A stretch of DNA of 64,000 bases from Chloroflexota bacterium (GCA_016190505.1 JACPQM010000002.1:26141-90140), one strand, 5' to 3'; shown: positions 51,384 through 60,181, counted from the stretch's first letter. Made by a program: numbers and translations. The notes: generated by a model not told the origin, from the sequence alone.

Positions 51384-51402
51384 GGCCGCCTCCTCCTTGC
51401 TG

Positions 51403-51431
51403 TTGACAAAATCCAGTTTGGGGCCTATAAT
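51403..51431 (+). promoter_or_regulatory. consensus promoter upstream of the integrase operon
   Basis: TTGACA (51403-51408) and TATAAT (51426-51431) match the sigma-70 consensus perfectly with a 17-base spacer. The start near 51438 leaves only about 10 nt before ATG 51448. It drives the HTH gene and integrase. It lies 20 bases from the divergent xis-like gene, so both can be controlled by one DNA-binding protein. Confidence 0.8.
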
Positions 51432-51447
51432 GCCGTCCTGTAAAGAC

Positions 51448-52401
51448 ATGAGCACGACAGTTAGCGACAGCAAAGAGCCAGTTAATCCAAGAACGCTGAG
51501 GCCGGGGCGGAAACGAAATCGCCCTCGTGAGGTGGGCATTGACGTTCAGGCGAAGATAGAATCCCTGGGTAAGCAGGGGTTCGGGGCCACGCAGATATTG
51601 AAGAAAATCCAACAAGAGTCGTCTGAAGGCACGCTCAAGGGAGACCTGCCGGGGGATGTGCGAACGGTGCAGCGGATAGTGAAGGACGCCCGTGGCCTGG
51701 ACCCATCCGGCCCGTGGGTGATTGCAGATCAAGAGGATGGGCGGGATGTCCAGCGCATCTTGACGGTGCTCAGGGAAGCAACTTCCCTCTCTCTTTCAGG
51801 TTTGTCCCCGGGAGAGGTGAGAGTCACGAATGCTGAGGCCCGGTGGGTACTGTGGCTGTGTGACGCTGCGCCGGGACTGCCCCCTCCCTGCCTGTTGTTG
51901 CTGGCCCGCATATACGTCATCTACCGTAGCCACGACTGGGATACGGCTCCCCTCGATTTCTACCTGCTATATGCGCCGTGGGATTTCATTCATGGTGGGA
52001 GCTATGTGAGGGACATAGACGCTGGCAAGATACCGCCTGTCCCTTTTTGGCTGCAATTGGTGGAAGGGGTGAGTTGGCGGCAAGGTCCGTTTGCGCAGCA
52101 TTATCTCCAACGGGCGGGGGCGGGCAAGACGGCGACAGAGGTAGGGGCTGAGATAGACCGGCAGATAGCCGAGTTGGGGAAAGGACCGCCGGAGCCTGTG
52201 CCCGGCGAAGCGGGCAGCCCCGTCCCAAAGGAATGGCTGGCGGAATGGGGAAGCAAAATGGAGCGTCTGCAACGCCAAAAGGCGCGGGCTGTTGAGTTGA
52301 TGGAATGGCTGCGAGAGATGGAGCGTCGGGCGGCGCCAATCTTGGAGGAAGCGGCACAGCTTCGGGCACTAGAGACGACAGAGAAAGGGGGCAAGCAATG
52401 A
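51448..52401 (+). CDS. predicted DNA-binding protein preceding the integrase
   Basis: 317 residues from ATG 51448. The N-terminus has a basic stretch RPGRKRNRPREV and an HTH-like unit, IESLGKQGFGATQILKKIQQ then VRTVQRIVKDA. The central 130 residues are rich in Trp and Leu, and the C-terminus is a long charged helix (ERLQRQKARAVELMEWLREM). It overlaps the integrase start by four bases (ATGA). It could regulate integration or the promoter it is transcribed from. No family is named. Confidence 0.6.
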   Translation: MSTTVSDSKEPVNPRTLRPGRKRNRPREVGIDVQAKIESLGKQGFGATQILKKIQQESSEGTLKGDLPGDVRTVQRIVKDARGLDPSGPWVIADQEDGRDVQRILTVLREATSLSLSGLSPGEVRVTNAEARWVLWLCDAAPGLPPPCLLLLARIYVIYRSHDWDTAPLDFYLLYAPWDFIHGGSYVRDIDAGKIPPVPFWLQLVEGVSWRQGPFAQHYLQRAGAGKTATEVGAEIDRQIAELGKGPPEPVPGEAGSPVPKEWLAEWGSKMERLQRQKARAVELMEWLREMERRAAPILEEAAQLRALETTEKGGKQ

Positions 52402-53555
52402 GAGGCGCCCTAAGCAAGAGGGGGGAACACAGTTGGAGCATCGTGGTGGACTTGCCACGGGACCCGGCCACGGGCCAACGGCGCCAGTTGCGCCAGGCGG
52501 TCAAGGGCACCAAGCGCGAAGCTGAGGCAAAACTGGCCGAGATGCTTCACCAGCTTGATACCGGGGCCTTCGTCAAGCCTGGTAAGCTCACTCTGGCGGA
52601 ATTGCTTGACGACTGGCTACAGGCCCATGTAGCCGTGAACACGCGGCCCAGGACAAGGGAATCCTACGAGGGTATCATCCGGGCGCATATCGTCCCCGCC
52701 CTGGGCCAGATTCCGTTGACCGAGCTATCCCCAGCGGCCATTCAGCGATTCGAAGCCACGATGTTGCAGGACGGCTACCGGGGCGGTCGCGCACTATCGG
52801 CCAGGACCGCGGTGAGCGTGCACCGCGTCATGCGTGAGGCCCTACAGTACGGCGTCCGCATGGGCTTACTGGCCCGGAATCCATGCGACAGTGTTAGCCC
52901 GCCCCGGCCTGTCCACAAGGAGATGTCCACACTGGAGGCGGAAGGTATCAGACACTTGCTGGAAGTCGCCAGGGGGACGGAATACTACCCGCTATTCCTG
53001 GTGGCCGTCCATACAGGCTGTCGCCGGAGTGAGCTTTGCGCCTTGCGTTGGTCAGACCTTGATCTGAGCCTGTGCACGCTGTCCGTGAGCCGCACACTTC
53101 ACACCCTTCGCGGGGGCAAGGTCCACATCGGGGAGCCGAAGAGCCGCAAGGGCAAGCGCGTGATCGCCCTGCCGCCTACGGCTGCCCTGGAGCTAAGGGC
53201 GCTGTGGGAGCGTCAAGCGGGAGAGGCGGTCTTGCTGGGCGTGCCCTTCACCGGGGACCGCCTGGTGTTCTCTGAGCCGGACGGACGCCCTTTCTTGCCC
53301 AATAGGGTGACACATGCCTTCGCCAAGATAGCGGCCAGGGCGGGATGCCCGCATATCACGCTTCACGGCCTGCGCCACGCCCATGCCTCGCTGCTGATTG
53401 CCCAGAACGTGCCCCTGTTCGTGGTGTCCCGTCGCCTGGGACACTCCTCTGTGGCGATCACCGGAGATGTCTACGGCCACCTGGTGCAAGGGATGGAGCA
53501 AGAGGCCGCCGGGCGGTTCGAGGAAGCACTGGCCCCCAGGACAGCGGTCCGCTAG
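52398..53555 (+). CDS. tyrosine recombinase (integrase) of the element
   Basis: 385 residues from ATG 52398 with AAGGGGG upstream. The N-terminal arm-binding domain starts RGALSKRGEHSWSIVVDLP. A SAM-like core-binding domain (TLAELLDDWLQAHVAVNTRP) follows, then the catalytic domain: Arg in TGCRRSELCALRW, Lys in KSRKGKR, His-x-x-Arg in LHGLRHAHASLL, His in LGHSSVAITG and Tyr in DVYGHL. All catalytic residues appear present. It ends 83 bases before the att core in the tRNA-Arg gene. Confidence 0.95.
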   Translation: MRGALSKRGEHSWSIVVDLPRDPATGQRRQLRQAVKGTKREAEAKLAEMLHQLDTGAFVKPGKLTLAELLDDWLQAHVAVNTRPRTRESYEGIIRAHIVPALGQIPLTELSPAAIQRFEATMLQDGYRGGRALSARTAVSVHRVMREALQYGVRMGLLARNPCDSVSPPRPVHKEMSTLEAEGIRHLLEVARGTEYYPLFLVAVHTGCRRSELCALRWSDLDLSLCTLSVSRTLHTLRGGKVHIGEPKSRKGKRVIALPPTAALELRALWERQAGEAVLLGVPFTGDRLVFSEPDGRPFLPNRVTHAFAKIAARAGCPHITLHGLRHAHASLLIAQNVPLFVVSRRLGHSSVAITGDVYGHLVQGMEQEAAGRFEEALAPRTAVR

Positions 53556-53559
53556 CGTC

Positions 53560-53578
53560 TGTGACCATTCTGTGACCA
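53560..53578 (+). promoter_or_regulatory. arm-type integrase binding repeats, right end
   Basis: TGTGACCA at 53560-53567 and 53571-53578, with the same 11-base period as the left-end pair at 42406-42424. They start five bases after the integrase stop codon and 60 bases from the att core. Confidence 0.7.
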
Positions 53579-53637
53579 AAAGGCCCTGAGTTGCACTCCA
53601 TGTCACAATCTCGGGGCCTTTTCATATCTGTGAGAAG

Positions 53638-53679
53638 TGCGCCCGGTGGGATTTGAACCCACGGCCACCGATTCCGAAG
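53638..53679. repeat. attachment site copy, right end
   Basis: The 42 bases identical to 42246-42287, covering tRNA positions 32-73 from the anticodon loop to the discriminator base. Crossing-over here keeps the tRNA gene intact. Confidence 0.92.
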
Positions 53680-53710
53680 ACCGGCGCTCTGTCCGCTGAG
53701 CTACGGGCGC
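53638..53710 (-). tRNA. tRNA-Arg (anticodon UCG)
   Basis: 73 bases folding as a full cloverleaf: acceptor GCGCCCG/CGGGCGC, D arm GCTC/GAGC, anticodon stem CCGGT/ATCGG with loop CTTCGGA (anticodon TCG), T arm GTGGG/CCCAC with TTCAAAT, discriminator A. CCA is not encoded. It decodes CGA. It serves as the integration target. Confidence 0.95.
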
Positions 53711-53762
53711 AAAACTACCAAGGCCATTATCGCATGTCTCCTCTACCTGGGGAACTGCGGTT

Positions 53763-54884
53763 CTAGGGGCGTTGGATGTGGTTGGGAACGGGGGCCAGCT
53801 GGCGGATGGCGTCCTGGTAGTTGGTGGTCCCCCGCCAGCGCACCGTCTCTTTCTCGACATACTCCACATCCCCGGTCTCTGCCAGGAACTCCACGTGGCT
53901 GAGCAGCTCGGTGTAGCCGGAGAAAAAGCCCCAGCCCGTGAGCAGGGAGGGGTTGAACAGCCTCCGGGTTATGCCGAAAAGCGAGTCTGGGTTGGTGGCC
54001 AGCCTGGCGATGTGGCTCAAGCGGTGAAGGTGGTGGTCGAGGATCTGTCCGGCCCGTTCCCTGCCATGCAGCCACCAGCGGCCTTTGCGGAACAGACGGT
54101 GGGCAGGCAGCACCAGGTAGTCGTGGTCCAGGGAGCCGACTTTGCGCACCGATTTGAGATAAGTGCGGAGGCCGAAGCATTGGTTCTCATTGCGGAAGGT
54201 GGGCGGTAGGCTCGGGCGGAAGTGCTCGTAGTAGGCGCAGCACGAGGGGTGTGGAGTGATGTCGGGGAGGATGTGGTCGCCGCTGAACATCACGCCATCC
54301 AGCAGGGTACAGAGCCCGTCCATGGCGTGGCCGGGGGTGTACAGGAAAGTGAACGGCCCGGCGGTATCGCCATCGGCCACCGCCTTGGTCACCTTCAGCA
54401 TGGCGCGGGTGCGGTGGTAGGCCTGGTGCGCCTCTTCCCACTCCCAGGGGGCATCCCGATGGGGCACGAGCTGAGGTTGGCCCATCATCTGGGGGGTGAC
54501 GTAGGGGTCTACGTTAAGGCTATGGGCGTAGACCTCGTGGCATAACAGCTCGGCGCCGCTAGCTTGTTGCAGGGGATAGGCGTTGCCGTCATGGTCGGCG
54601 TGGCCGTGGGTGAGGATGATGCGCTGTATATCCTGGGTGCGGTAGCCGGTGGCCTCCAGCGCCTTCTCCAGATGAGGCAGAGAGGCGTACTTGCCGGTGT
54701 CCACCAGGGTGAGGACGTCGGCCTCGCACAGATAGCACCACGTTGGGCCGGTGTGGGAGTCCCAGGACTGGGGGACGCCCAATGCGTAGACGTCCATGCC
54801 CCGGGAGGTGCGCAGCCGCGCTACCATACCTTCGCCGGAGTGGTCGCCGGGGCGGATTGTCTCCAGTTCCCTCGCCGCCATCAT
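53763..54884 (-). CDS. MBL-fold metal-dependent hydrolase
   Basis: A metallo-beta-lactamase fold of up to 373 residues. The metal motif is ILTHGHADHDGNA; further ligands are FLYTPGHAMDGL and MFSGDHILPD. The C-terminal half (HRLFRKGRWWLHGRERAGQI onward) is typical of the larger lactamase-like hydrolases. The start is uncertain: ATG 54884 follows the tRNA-His by 18 bases with no ribosome site, and ATGs at 54827 and 54797 are alternatives. The substrate is unknown. Confidence 0.82.
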   Translation of the reverse strand: MMAARELETIRPGDHSGEGMVARLRTSRGMDVYALGVPQSWDSHTGPTWCYLCEADVLTLVDTGKYASLPHLEKALEATGYRTQDIQRIILTHGHADHDGNAYPLQQASGAELLCHEVYAHSLNVDPYVTPQMMGQPQLVPHRDAPWEWEEAHQAYHRTRAMLKVTKAVADGDTAGPFTFLYTPGHAMDGLCTLLDGVMFSGDHILPDITPHPSCCAYYEHFRPSLPPTFRNENQCFGLRTYLKSVRKVGSLDHDYLVLPAHRLFRKGRWWLHGRERAGQILDHHLHRLSHIARLATNPDSLFGITRRLFNPSLLTGWGFFSGYTELLSHVEFLAETGDVEYVEKETVRWRGTTNYQDAIRQLAPVPNHIQRP

Positions 54885-54902
54885 TTACAAAAAAAGATTT
54901 GG

Positions 54903-54976
54903 GGTGAGCGGAGGGATTCGAACCCTCGATATCCTGGGCCACAGCCAGGCGCCTTGACCGCTGGGCTACGCTCACC
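54903..54976 (-). tRNA. tRNA-His (anticodon GUG)
   Basis: 74 bases including an encoded G at position -1, which pairs with C73, the hallmark of tRNA-His. Acceptor GTGAGCG/CGCTCAC, anticodon stem CCTGG/CCAGG with loop CTGTGGC (anticodon GTG), T loop TTCGAAT. A T-rich stretch follows on the minus strand. Confidence 0.93.
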
Positions 54977-55276
54977 ACCGGTAGGTTACTGTCAGAATTC
55001 TAGCAGCTTGGCAGGTGGGGGGTCAAGCTGCGTTGTGGCTACTCCAATAAGGGGCGGCCTTCCTACCCGCTATCACCGGGGCAAGACAAAGCAAAGCCGG
55101 GCGCCTCAAGGAGGATGCCACTGTGCTGCCGCATAGCGGCAAGGTGGGCTGCAGGGCCTTCATCCTCTATGCCCTGCTATTCCCTGCGAGGTCAACCCGG
55201 CACCTACAACATAACGCGTCACGCCTTGCGTTGTCAATACCCTGACCCGCAATCAGGGACGGTGAAGCCCCGGGGC
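54977..55276. other. intergenic region
   Basis: 300 bases with no supported gene. The ORF 55115-55297 lacks a ribosome site and family signs. It probably contains the promoter of the tRNA-His gene on the minus strand and the 3' untranslated region of metV. Confidence 0.4.
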
Positions 55277-55966
55277 TCAGTGGTGATGGACTGGTGAGGG
55301 CGCGGCGTCTGGCGTGGGCAGGGCCTTGGCCACGTTGCGCGGGTGCTTGCGCTTGGACTGGTCCTTGGGGGTGTGGATGGCCTGGATATCCTCTATCTGG
55401 CCCAGCCGTTGCAGGCGCTGGTAGATGAGCACCCAGGAGCAGTCCCGCTGGGGGTCCACCTCGCACTTGCCGTCGCGGTAGCCGCCGCAGGGGCCGTTCA
55501 TCAGCTCCTTGGGGCAGGTGGCCACCGGGCAGATGCCCCCGGTCTGGGCCAGGATACAATCGCCGCAGAGGACGCAACGCTCGTCGGCCAGGTTGAGGCG
55601 CTGGAGGCGGGCCAGGAACATGGCATTAAGGGCCGGGAGAAGAGGCTTACTATCATGGGTCAGGGCGACCACCTGGCTCCCTGCACCGCAGGCCATGCTG
55701 AGGATGGCATCGGCCTCGGTGATCTCAGCGGCGTGGGCGCGAGAGTCCCGCTTGGTCTTGCGCTCGTCGCAGGTCTCTTCCACGACCATCCAGCCGGTGA
55801 TGGTCTTGCCCTGCTCGGTCAGCCTGGCGGCCATCTCCTTGACCTCGCGCTCCCCGCCGGTATGCCAGGCGGTGGCACATGAGCCGCAGCCGACAATAAA
55901 GACCTTGGTGTGGCCTTGAAGAGACTGAAGGACTTCCTCAAAAGGCTTTTGTTCCGTGACTATCAA
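55277..55966 (-). CDS. MetV-like methylenetetrahydrofolate reductase C-terminal domain protein
   Basis: 229 residues from TTG 55966, preceded by GGGAGGCG; a TTG at 55999 is an alternative. The N-terminal part has KVFIVGCGSCATAWHTGGE and ILSMACGAGSQVV. The C-terminal MTHFR_C part has VLCGDCILAQTGGICPVATC and MNGPCGGYRDGKCEVD with many Cys for Fe-S or zinc. In acetogens MetV partners MetF, which reduces methylene-THF to methyl-THF. MetF itself is not next to it. It fits the folD/fhs genes functionally. Confidence 0.8.
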   Translation of the reverse strand: MIVTEQKPFEEVLQSLQGHTKVFIVGCGSCATAWHTGGEREVKEMAARLTEQGKTITGWMVVEETCDERKTKRDSRAHAAEITEADAILSMACGAGSQVVALTHDSKPLLPALNAMFLARLQRLNLADERCVLCGDCILAQTGGICPVATCPKELMNGPCGGYRDGKCEVDPQRDCSWVLIYQRLQRLGQIEDIQAIHTPKDQSKRKHPRNVAKALPTPDAAPSPVHHH

Positions 55967-56071
55967 AGGCGCCTCCCTAACGCTAGCTTGCAATTTCAAA
56001 TTATACCATCTTCGGGCTTCGGGCAGCGGTCTGGACTGTTTGGGCCGCGCAAGCTAAACTCTAGGCTATCC

Positions 56072-57280
56072 ATGCAAGGAGACCAGGCGCTACCGGTGCC
56101 CAGACCCGCCACGCGGGCGGCGGGACTGAAGGGTGCGCTAGCACTGTTCTCGGCGGCCCATCTCTCCGAGCACCTGTGCACCTCTCTGCTCGTCCCCATA
56201 CTGCCGTTCATCCGCGACTACTTCGGGCTGACCTACTTTCAATCGGGGCTGATACTCTCAGCCTTCTCGGTATCGTCGGGCATCAGCAACCTGCCCATGG
56301 GGTGGCTGGCCGATAGATTTGGCATGAGGCGCATCATAGCGCTGGGGCTGGTGGGCGTGGCCCTGAGCACCATAGCCGTGGGCGCCTCTCCGGGCTACTA
56401 CGTGCTCTTCTTGGTCGCGGTCTCCCTGGGACTATTTGCGGGGGCATATCACCCGGTTTCAGCGGCACTGCTGGGCGGCTACTCGGGCGAGCGCCGCCGT
56501 GGCCGCGCCCTGGGCCTGCACATGGTCGGTGGCAGCATCGGCGTGTCGCTGGCGCCATTGCTGGGGGGAGTGCTGGCCGATACCCTGGGGTGGCGCTGGG
56601 CCTTCTATTTGTTGGCCATACCCTGCCTGGCCGTAGCTCCCTTTGTACTGTGGCTGGGCCGGACCTACGAGTCCCGACTCGTCGGGACGGCTGGCGCCCA
56701 GGTCCCGCAGGGCAGTCCCAACGTGGTGAGTGCCCTGCGGCCGGTGGCGCTGGTGCTGGGGCTGTCCCTGGGCATGGGGCTCATCGTCATGGGGGCGACT
56801 TCGCTGTTGCCCATATACCTGGTGGACGCCCGCCAAATATCCCCGGCCTTTGCCGCGGCCCTGGTGAGCGTGATCCAGGGCGCCGGGATTGTGAGCGCAC
56901 CCCTGGGTGGGGTGCTGGCCGACCGGTTGGGCCGGAGGCAGACCATTGCCATCTCGCTGGCTGCCGCAGGCCCGTTGCTCTACCTGGTGGCGGCAGCTCC
57001 GGCTGGGGTGGGCCTGGTGGTGGCCATGCTGGTCCTGGGCGGCGTCACCATGCTTCGCCAGCCGGCCATGCAATCGCTGATCGTGGACGTGGTGCCCCGA
57101 GGGCGAAGCTCGTCTGTGCTCGGTCTGTATTTCTTCCTGGGGGCGGAGAGCCGGAGCGTGATCGTGCCCTTCATCGGTTTCTCCATGGATGCCGTGGGCC
57201 TGTGGCCCACGTTCATGGGGCTGGGTCTGATGGCGACGGTGCTGTCGGTGATCACCATCGTGTTCAGGCGGAGATTGTAG
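56072..57280 (+). CDS. MFS transporter
   Basis: A major facilitator of 402 residues from ATG 56072 with about 12 membrane helices. The loop 2-3 signature is GWLADRFGMRR, and the matching second-half loop is GVLADRLGRRQ. AYHPVSAALLGGYSGERRRG is a further family region, as in fosmidomycin-resistance-type exporters. The ribosome site is weak. Substrate unknown; efflux of a small molecule is likely. It is divergent from metV. Confidence 0.88.
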   Translation: MQGDQALPVPRPATRAAGLKGALALFSAAHLSEHLCTSLLVPILPFIRDYFGLTYFQSGLILSAFSVSSGISNLPMGWLADRFGMRRIIALGLVGVALSTIAVGASPGYYVLFLVAVSLGLFAGAYHPVSAALLGGYSGERRRGRALGLHMVGGSIGVSLAPLLGGVLADTLGWRWAFYLLAIPCLAVAPFVLWLGRTYESRLVGTAGAQVPQGSPNVVSALRPVALVLGLSLGMGLIVMGATSLLPIYLVDARQISPAFAAALVSVIQGAGIVSAPLGGVLADRLGRRQTIAISLAAAGPLLYLVAAAPAGVGLVVAMLVLGGVTMLRQPAMQSLIVDVVPRGRSSSVLGLYFFLGAESRSVIVPFIGFSMDAVGLWPTFMGLGLMATVLSVITIVFRRRL

Positions 57281-57282
57281 CC

Positions 57283-57537
57283 CTAGTAGGTGTCCTCTCG
57301 CCGTTGCGCTACCTTGATCAACAGGACACTGCGGTCTTTGTCATCAATCGCGTACACTACCCGGTAGCGTCCCACTCGAATGCGCCAGAGGCCGGTTTCC
57401 CGTAGCTTGCGACATCCCTGTGGTCTGGGGTCGTCTTTGAGCCTGTCTATTGCCTGGCTGATGGCTTGCCGGGCGTCAGGGGGTAGGGAGAGCACCTGCT
57501 TCTGGGCCGTACGAGGTATCTCCACCCTATAGGCCAA
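57283..57537 (-). CDS. RelE/ParE-type toxin
   Basis: 84 residues: YRVEIPRTAQKQVLSLP, then LKDDPRPQGCRKLRETGLWR and IRVGRYRVVYAIDDKDRSV, ending IKVAQRREDTY. This is the compact RelE mRNA interferase fold with its basic C-terminus. It overlaps the antitoxin gene by 11 bases and ends 2 bases from the convergent MFS gene. Confidence 0.85.
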   Translation of the reverse strand: MAYRVEIPRTAQKQVLSLPPDARQAISQAIDRLKDDPRPQGCRKLRETGLWRIRVGRYRVVYAIDDKDRSVLLIKVAQRREDTY

Positions 57538-57763
57538 GGTACTCCCTCTTGAATGTGTCCCAGTCCAGGGTCTCTTCCTTTTCCTGGAGCGCGTTCAGGC
57601 CGTCGCGGATGTCTTCCTCGTCCTCCAGGAGCTCCTGCACCATTCCCCTGATGACCCCGGCCACAGACGTGCCCCTCTTGAAGGCCACGAATCGCAGTAC
57701 CTCGTAGTCATGCAGGGGCAGGGTGATGGTCGTCCTCTTGTAGACCTGGCCTGTTTTGGCCAC
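57527..57763 (-). CDS. RelB-like antitoxin
   Basis: 78 residues from GTG 57763 with GGAGGTGC upstream. A ribbon-helix-helix start, KRTTITLPLHDYEVLRFVAF, is followed by SVAGVIRGMVQELLEDE and an acidic helical tail (LNALQEKEETLDWDTFKREY) that should cover the toxin. First gene of the pair; expected to repress its own promoter. Confidence 0.8.
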   Translation of the reverse strand: MAKTGQVYKRTTITLPLHDYEVLRFVAFKRGTSVAGVIRGMVQELLEDEEDIRDGLNALQEKEETLDWDTFKREYLGL

Positions 57764-57929
57764 ATTGCACCTCCAGCACCACGCTAGCATGGAGGGGTCA
57801 GTACGTCAACACGTCACATCCGCGATGCCTGGTCTGGGCGTTGGGCCATCCTGGCTGTCTCGGAGTTGACCGTGCAAGCCTGGTGCCAAGCTGCTAGAAT
57901 AGCTACTGTAATCTGTTCGGAGGTATCGG

Positions 57930-58796
57930 ATGGCCGGAGATAATCACCAGTTTGACCAGTTTGTGGGCTCGAGCGACTATGTGGCTTCCAAAGAGCTACG
58001 GGATGCCGTCAACGTGTCCATCGCGTTGGGACGGCCCTTGCTTATTCGCGGCGAACCGGGGACGGGCAAGACCCTGCTGGCCCACAGCGTGGCCCGGGGC
58101 CTGGGCCAGAAGCTCCTGGTGTGGAACATCAAATCCACCACCAAAGCCCAGGAAGGGCTGTACGTGTACGACACCGTCCAGCGCCTCAACGACAGCCGCT
58201 TCGGCGACAAGGCCGTCTCCGACATCAAACACTACATCAAGCTGGGCAAGCTGGGCCAGTCCTTCGTGGCCCCGGAGCAAGTGGTGCTGCTAATTGACGA
58301 GGTGGACAAGGCAGACCTGGAGTTCCCCAACGACCTGCTCAACGAGCTGGACGAAATGTCTTTTTACATCCCGGAGACGGAAGAGACCATCAAGGCCGGC
58401 CAACGCCCCGTGGTCATAATTACCAGCAACGCCGAGAAAGAGCTGCCCGACGCCTTCCTCCGCCGGTGCATTTTCCACTTCATCGAGTTCCCCACACCGG
58501 AGCTGATGGAGGAAATCGTGCGGGTGCACTACCCGGACCTGTCCAAGAACCTGGTGCAGGCGGCCCTTCGCCAGTTCTACCGGCTCCGGGGCGTGGACGA
58601 GTTCCGCAAGAAGCCGTCCACCAGCGAGCTCCTGGACTGGATCCGGGTGCTCCTCGGGGCTGGCGTACCTGTGGACAAGGTGGCCACCGAGTTCCCCTAC
58701 CTGGGCACGCTGCTCAAGAAGGAAACGGACCTGGCTTTCTTCTCCTCCGCCTACATGCGCCGCCCCATGGACAGCTATGGCATAAAGGGCCGCTGA
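57930..58796 (+). CDS. MoxR-type AAA+ ATPase
   Basis: 288 residues. Walker A is IRGEPGTGKTLLAHSVA, Walker B VVLLIDEVDKAD, and sensor 1 VVIITSNAEKELPDAFLRRC. GGAGG precedes the ATG. MoxR ATPases act as chaperones that insert metals or remodel complexes, normally with a VWA partner, here encoded next at 58908. No clear substrate complex is adjacent. Confidence 0.88.
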   Translation: MAGDNHQFDQFVGSSDYVASKELRDAVNVSIALGRPLLIRGEPGTGKTLLAHSVARGLGQKLLVWNIKSTTKAQEGLYVYDTVQRLNDSRFGDKAVSDIKHYIKLGKLGQSFVAPEQVVLLIDEVDKADLEFPNDLLNELDEMSFYIPETEETIKAGQRPVVIITSNAEKELPDAFLRRCIFHFIEFPTPELMEEIVRVHYPDLSKNLVQAALRQFYRLRGVDEFRKKPSTSELLDWIRVLLGAGVPVDKVATEFPYLGTLLKKETDLAFFSSAYMRRPMDSYGIKGR

Positions 58797-58849
58797 TGCC
58801 GACTACCGAGCGTTCCGTAGGGGTCCCGACATGTCGGGATGCCCGCCCT

Positions 58850-58902
58850 CGGGCTTGCCCTCACCCTCGCCCTCTCCCAAAGGGAGAGGGCGAGCCTGAA
58901 GC
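58850..58902. repeat. dispersed palindromic repeat between moxR and VWA genes
   Basis: The arms GCCCTCGCCCTCTCCC and GGGAGAGGGCGAGCC form a hairpin in the 111-base gap. It is the same family as the copies near 3005, 23662 and 31735. It leaves the VWA gene without a normal ribosome site. Confidence 0.65.
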
Positions 58903-58907
58903 CTGAC

Positions 58908-60077
58908 ATGTTCACGCCGTTCTTCTTCGTGCTGCGGCAGCGCAAGGTGCCAGTCTCCCTCACCGAGTGGATGACGCTGATGGAGGCGCTGTCCAAGGGC
59001 TACATCAACGACCTGGACGACTTCTACTACCTTTCCCGTTCCATCCTGGTGAAGAGCGAGACGCACTTCGACCAGTTCGACGTGGCTTTCCAGGAATACT
59101 TCAAAGGGATCAAGGCCCCGGTGGAGCTGTCCGAGGACCTCATGGAGTGGCTGCGCGACCCGGTGGCCCGGGGCCTGCTCTCCGAGGAGGAGATACAGCA
59201 GCTCCAGCGGATGGACTTCGACGAGTTGCTCAAGGAGTTCGAGAAGCGGCTTCAGGAGCAGACTGAGCAGCACGACGGCGGGAAGTACTGGATCGGGCGT
59301 GGCGGCACCTCGCCCTTTGGGCACTCGGGGTCCAACCCCGCTGGGATCAGGATCGGGGGCCAGTCAAGGGGGCGTCATGCCATCCAGGTGGCCGAACAGC
59401 GGCGTTACCGCAACTACCGGGGTGACGTTACCCTGGACGTGCGCCAGTTCAAGCTGGCCCTGCGCCGGCTGCGGCTGCTGAGCCGCATCGGCCCGGAGGA
59501 CGAGTTGGACCTGGAAGAGACCATAGACGCCACGGCCAAAAACGCTGGCGAGTTGGAGCTGGTGTGGACCAGCGAGCGCAAGAACTCGGTCAAGCTGCTG
59601 CTGCTCATGGACACCGGCGGCTCGATGTTGCCCTACGCTGACCTGTGCAGCCGCTTGTTCAGTGCCGCCCACTCCATGAGCCACTTCAAGGACTTCCAAT
59701 GCTACTACTTCCACAACTGTGTCTACGACACGCTGTACAGTGACATGGAGAAGCTGGAGGGCGTGCCCACCGCATCTCTCGTGCACTCGCTGGAGCCAGA
59801 CTACCGGGTGGTCCTGGTGGGAGACGCCCGCATGGCCACGGAAGAGCTACTCCAGAAGTACGGCGCCATCTACTATTTCGAGCGCAATGAGAGCCCGGGC
59901 GTGGAGTGGCTCAAACGCATCGAGGGGCACTTCACCCACTGCGTGTGGCTCAACCCCGAGGAGGCGCGCTACTGGCAGCACCCCACGGTGCACCTCATCG
60001 GGCGCATCTTCCCCATGTTCCCCCTCTCCCTGGACGGCCTGAACGACGCCGTCCGAAAGCTCGTAGCCAAGCGGTAG
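58908..60077 (+). CDS. VWA-domain (CoxE-like) protein
   Basis: 389 residues from ATG 58908; the upstream extension to 58839 is repeat-encoded. The N-terminal half (FFFVLRQRKVPVSLTEWMTL) is CoxE-like and helical. The C-terminal half is a von Willebrand A domain with a MIDAS-type LLLMDTGGSMLPYA, where the second position reads Gly rather than Ser, and later VVLVGDARMA. It should form a chaperone pair with the MoxR ATPase. A hairpin GGCGCCCCCGA/TCGGGGCGCC follows at 60085-60108. Confidence 0.83.
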   Translation: MFTPFFFVLRQRKVPVSLTEWMTLMEALSKGYINDLDDFYYLSRSILVKSETHFDQFDVAFQEYFKGIKAPVELSEDLMEWLRDPVARGLLSEEEIQQLQRMDFDELLKEFEKRLQEQTEQHDGGKYWIGRGGTSPFGHSGSNPAGIRIGGQSRGRHAIQVAEQRRYRNYRGDVTLDVRQFKLALRRLRLLSRIGPEDELDLEETIDATAKNAGELELVWTSERKNSVKLLLLMDTGGSMLPYADLCSRLFSAAHSMSHFKDFQCYYFHNCVYDTLYSDMEKLEGVPTASLVHSLEPDYRVVLVGDARMATEELLQKYGAIYYFERNESPGVEWLKRIEGHFTHCVWLNPEEARYWQHPTVHLIGRIFPMFPLSLDGLNDAVRKLVAKR

Positions 60078-60181
60078 GGGAGGCGCCCCCGATGCCTCGG
60101 GGCGCCCGCAAGGCGCCGCCTCGCATTGGTGGGGGGGGCACATTGTCGGTTTTCTGGGGCTGTACTCCAGCGGCAATCGCG

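Larger units (their letters stand above)
42246..53679. mobile_element. integrative element in tRNA-Arg(UCG), about 11.4 kb
   Basis: The element is bounded by identical 42-base repeats (42246-42287 and 53638-53679) equal to the 3' part of the tRNA-Arg gene. A tyrosine integrase lies next to the intact tRNA. The replication and regulation genes run leftward from an Xis-like HTH gene (xis, primase, helicase, small Zn protein, TopoVIA-like, HTH). Cargo on the left half is lipoproteins in plus orientation. No conjugation, capsid or packaging genes are seen. It is therefore a satellite-like or mobilisable integrative element. Confidence 0.9.
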
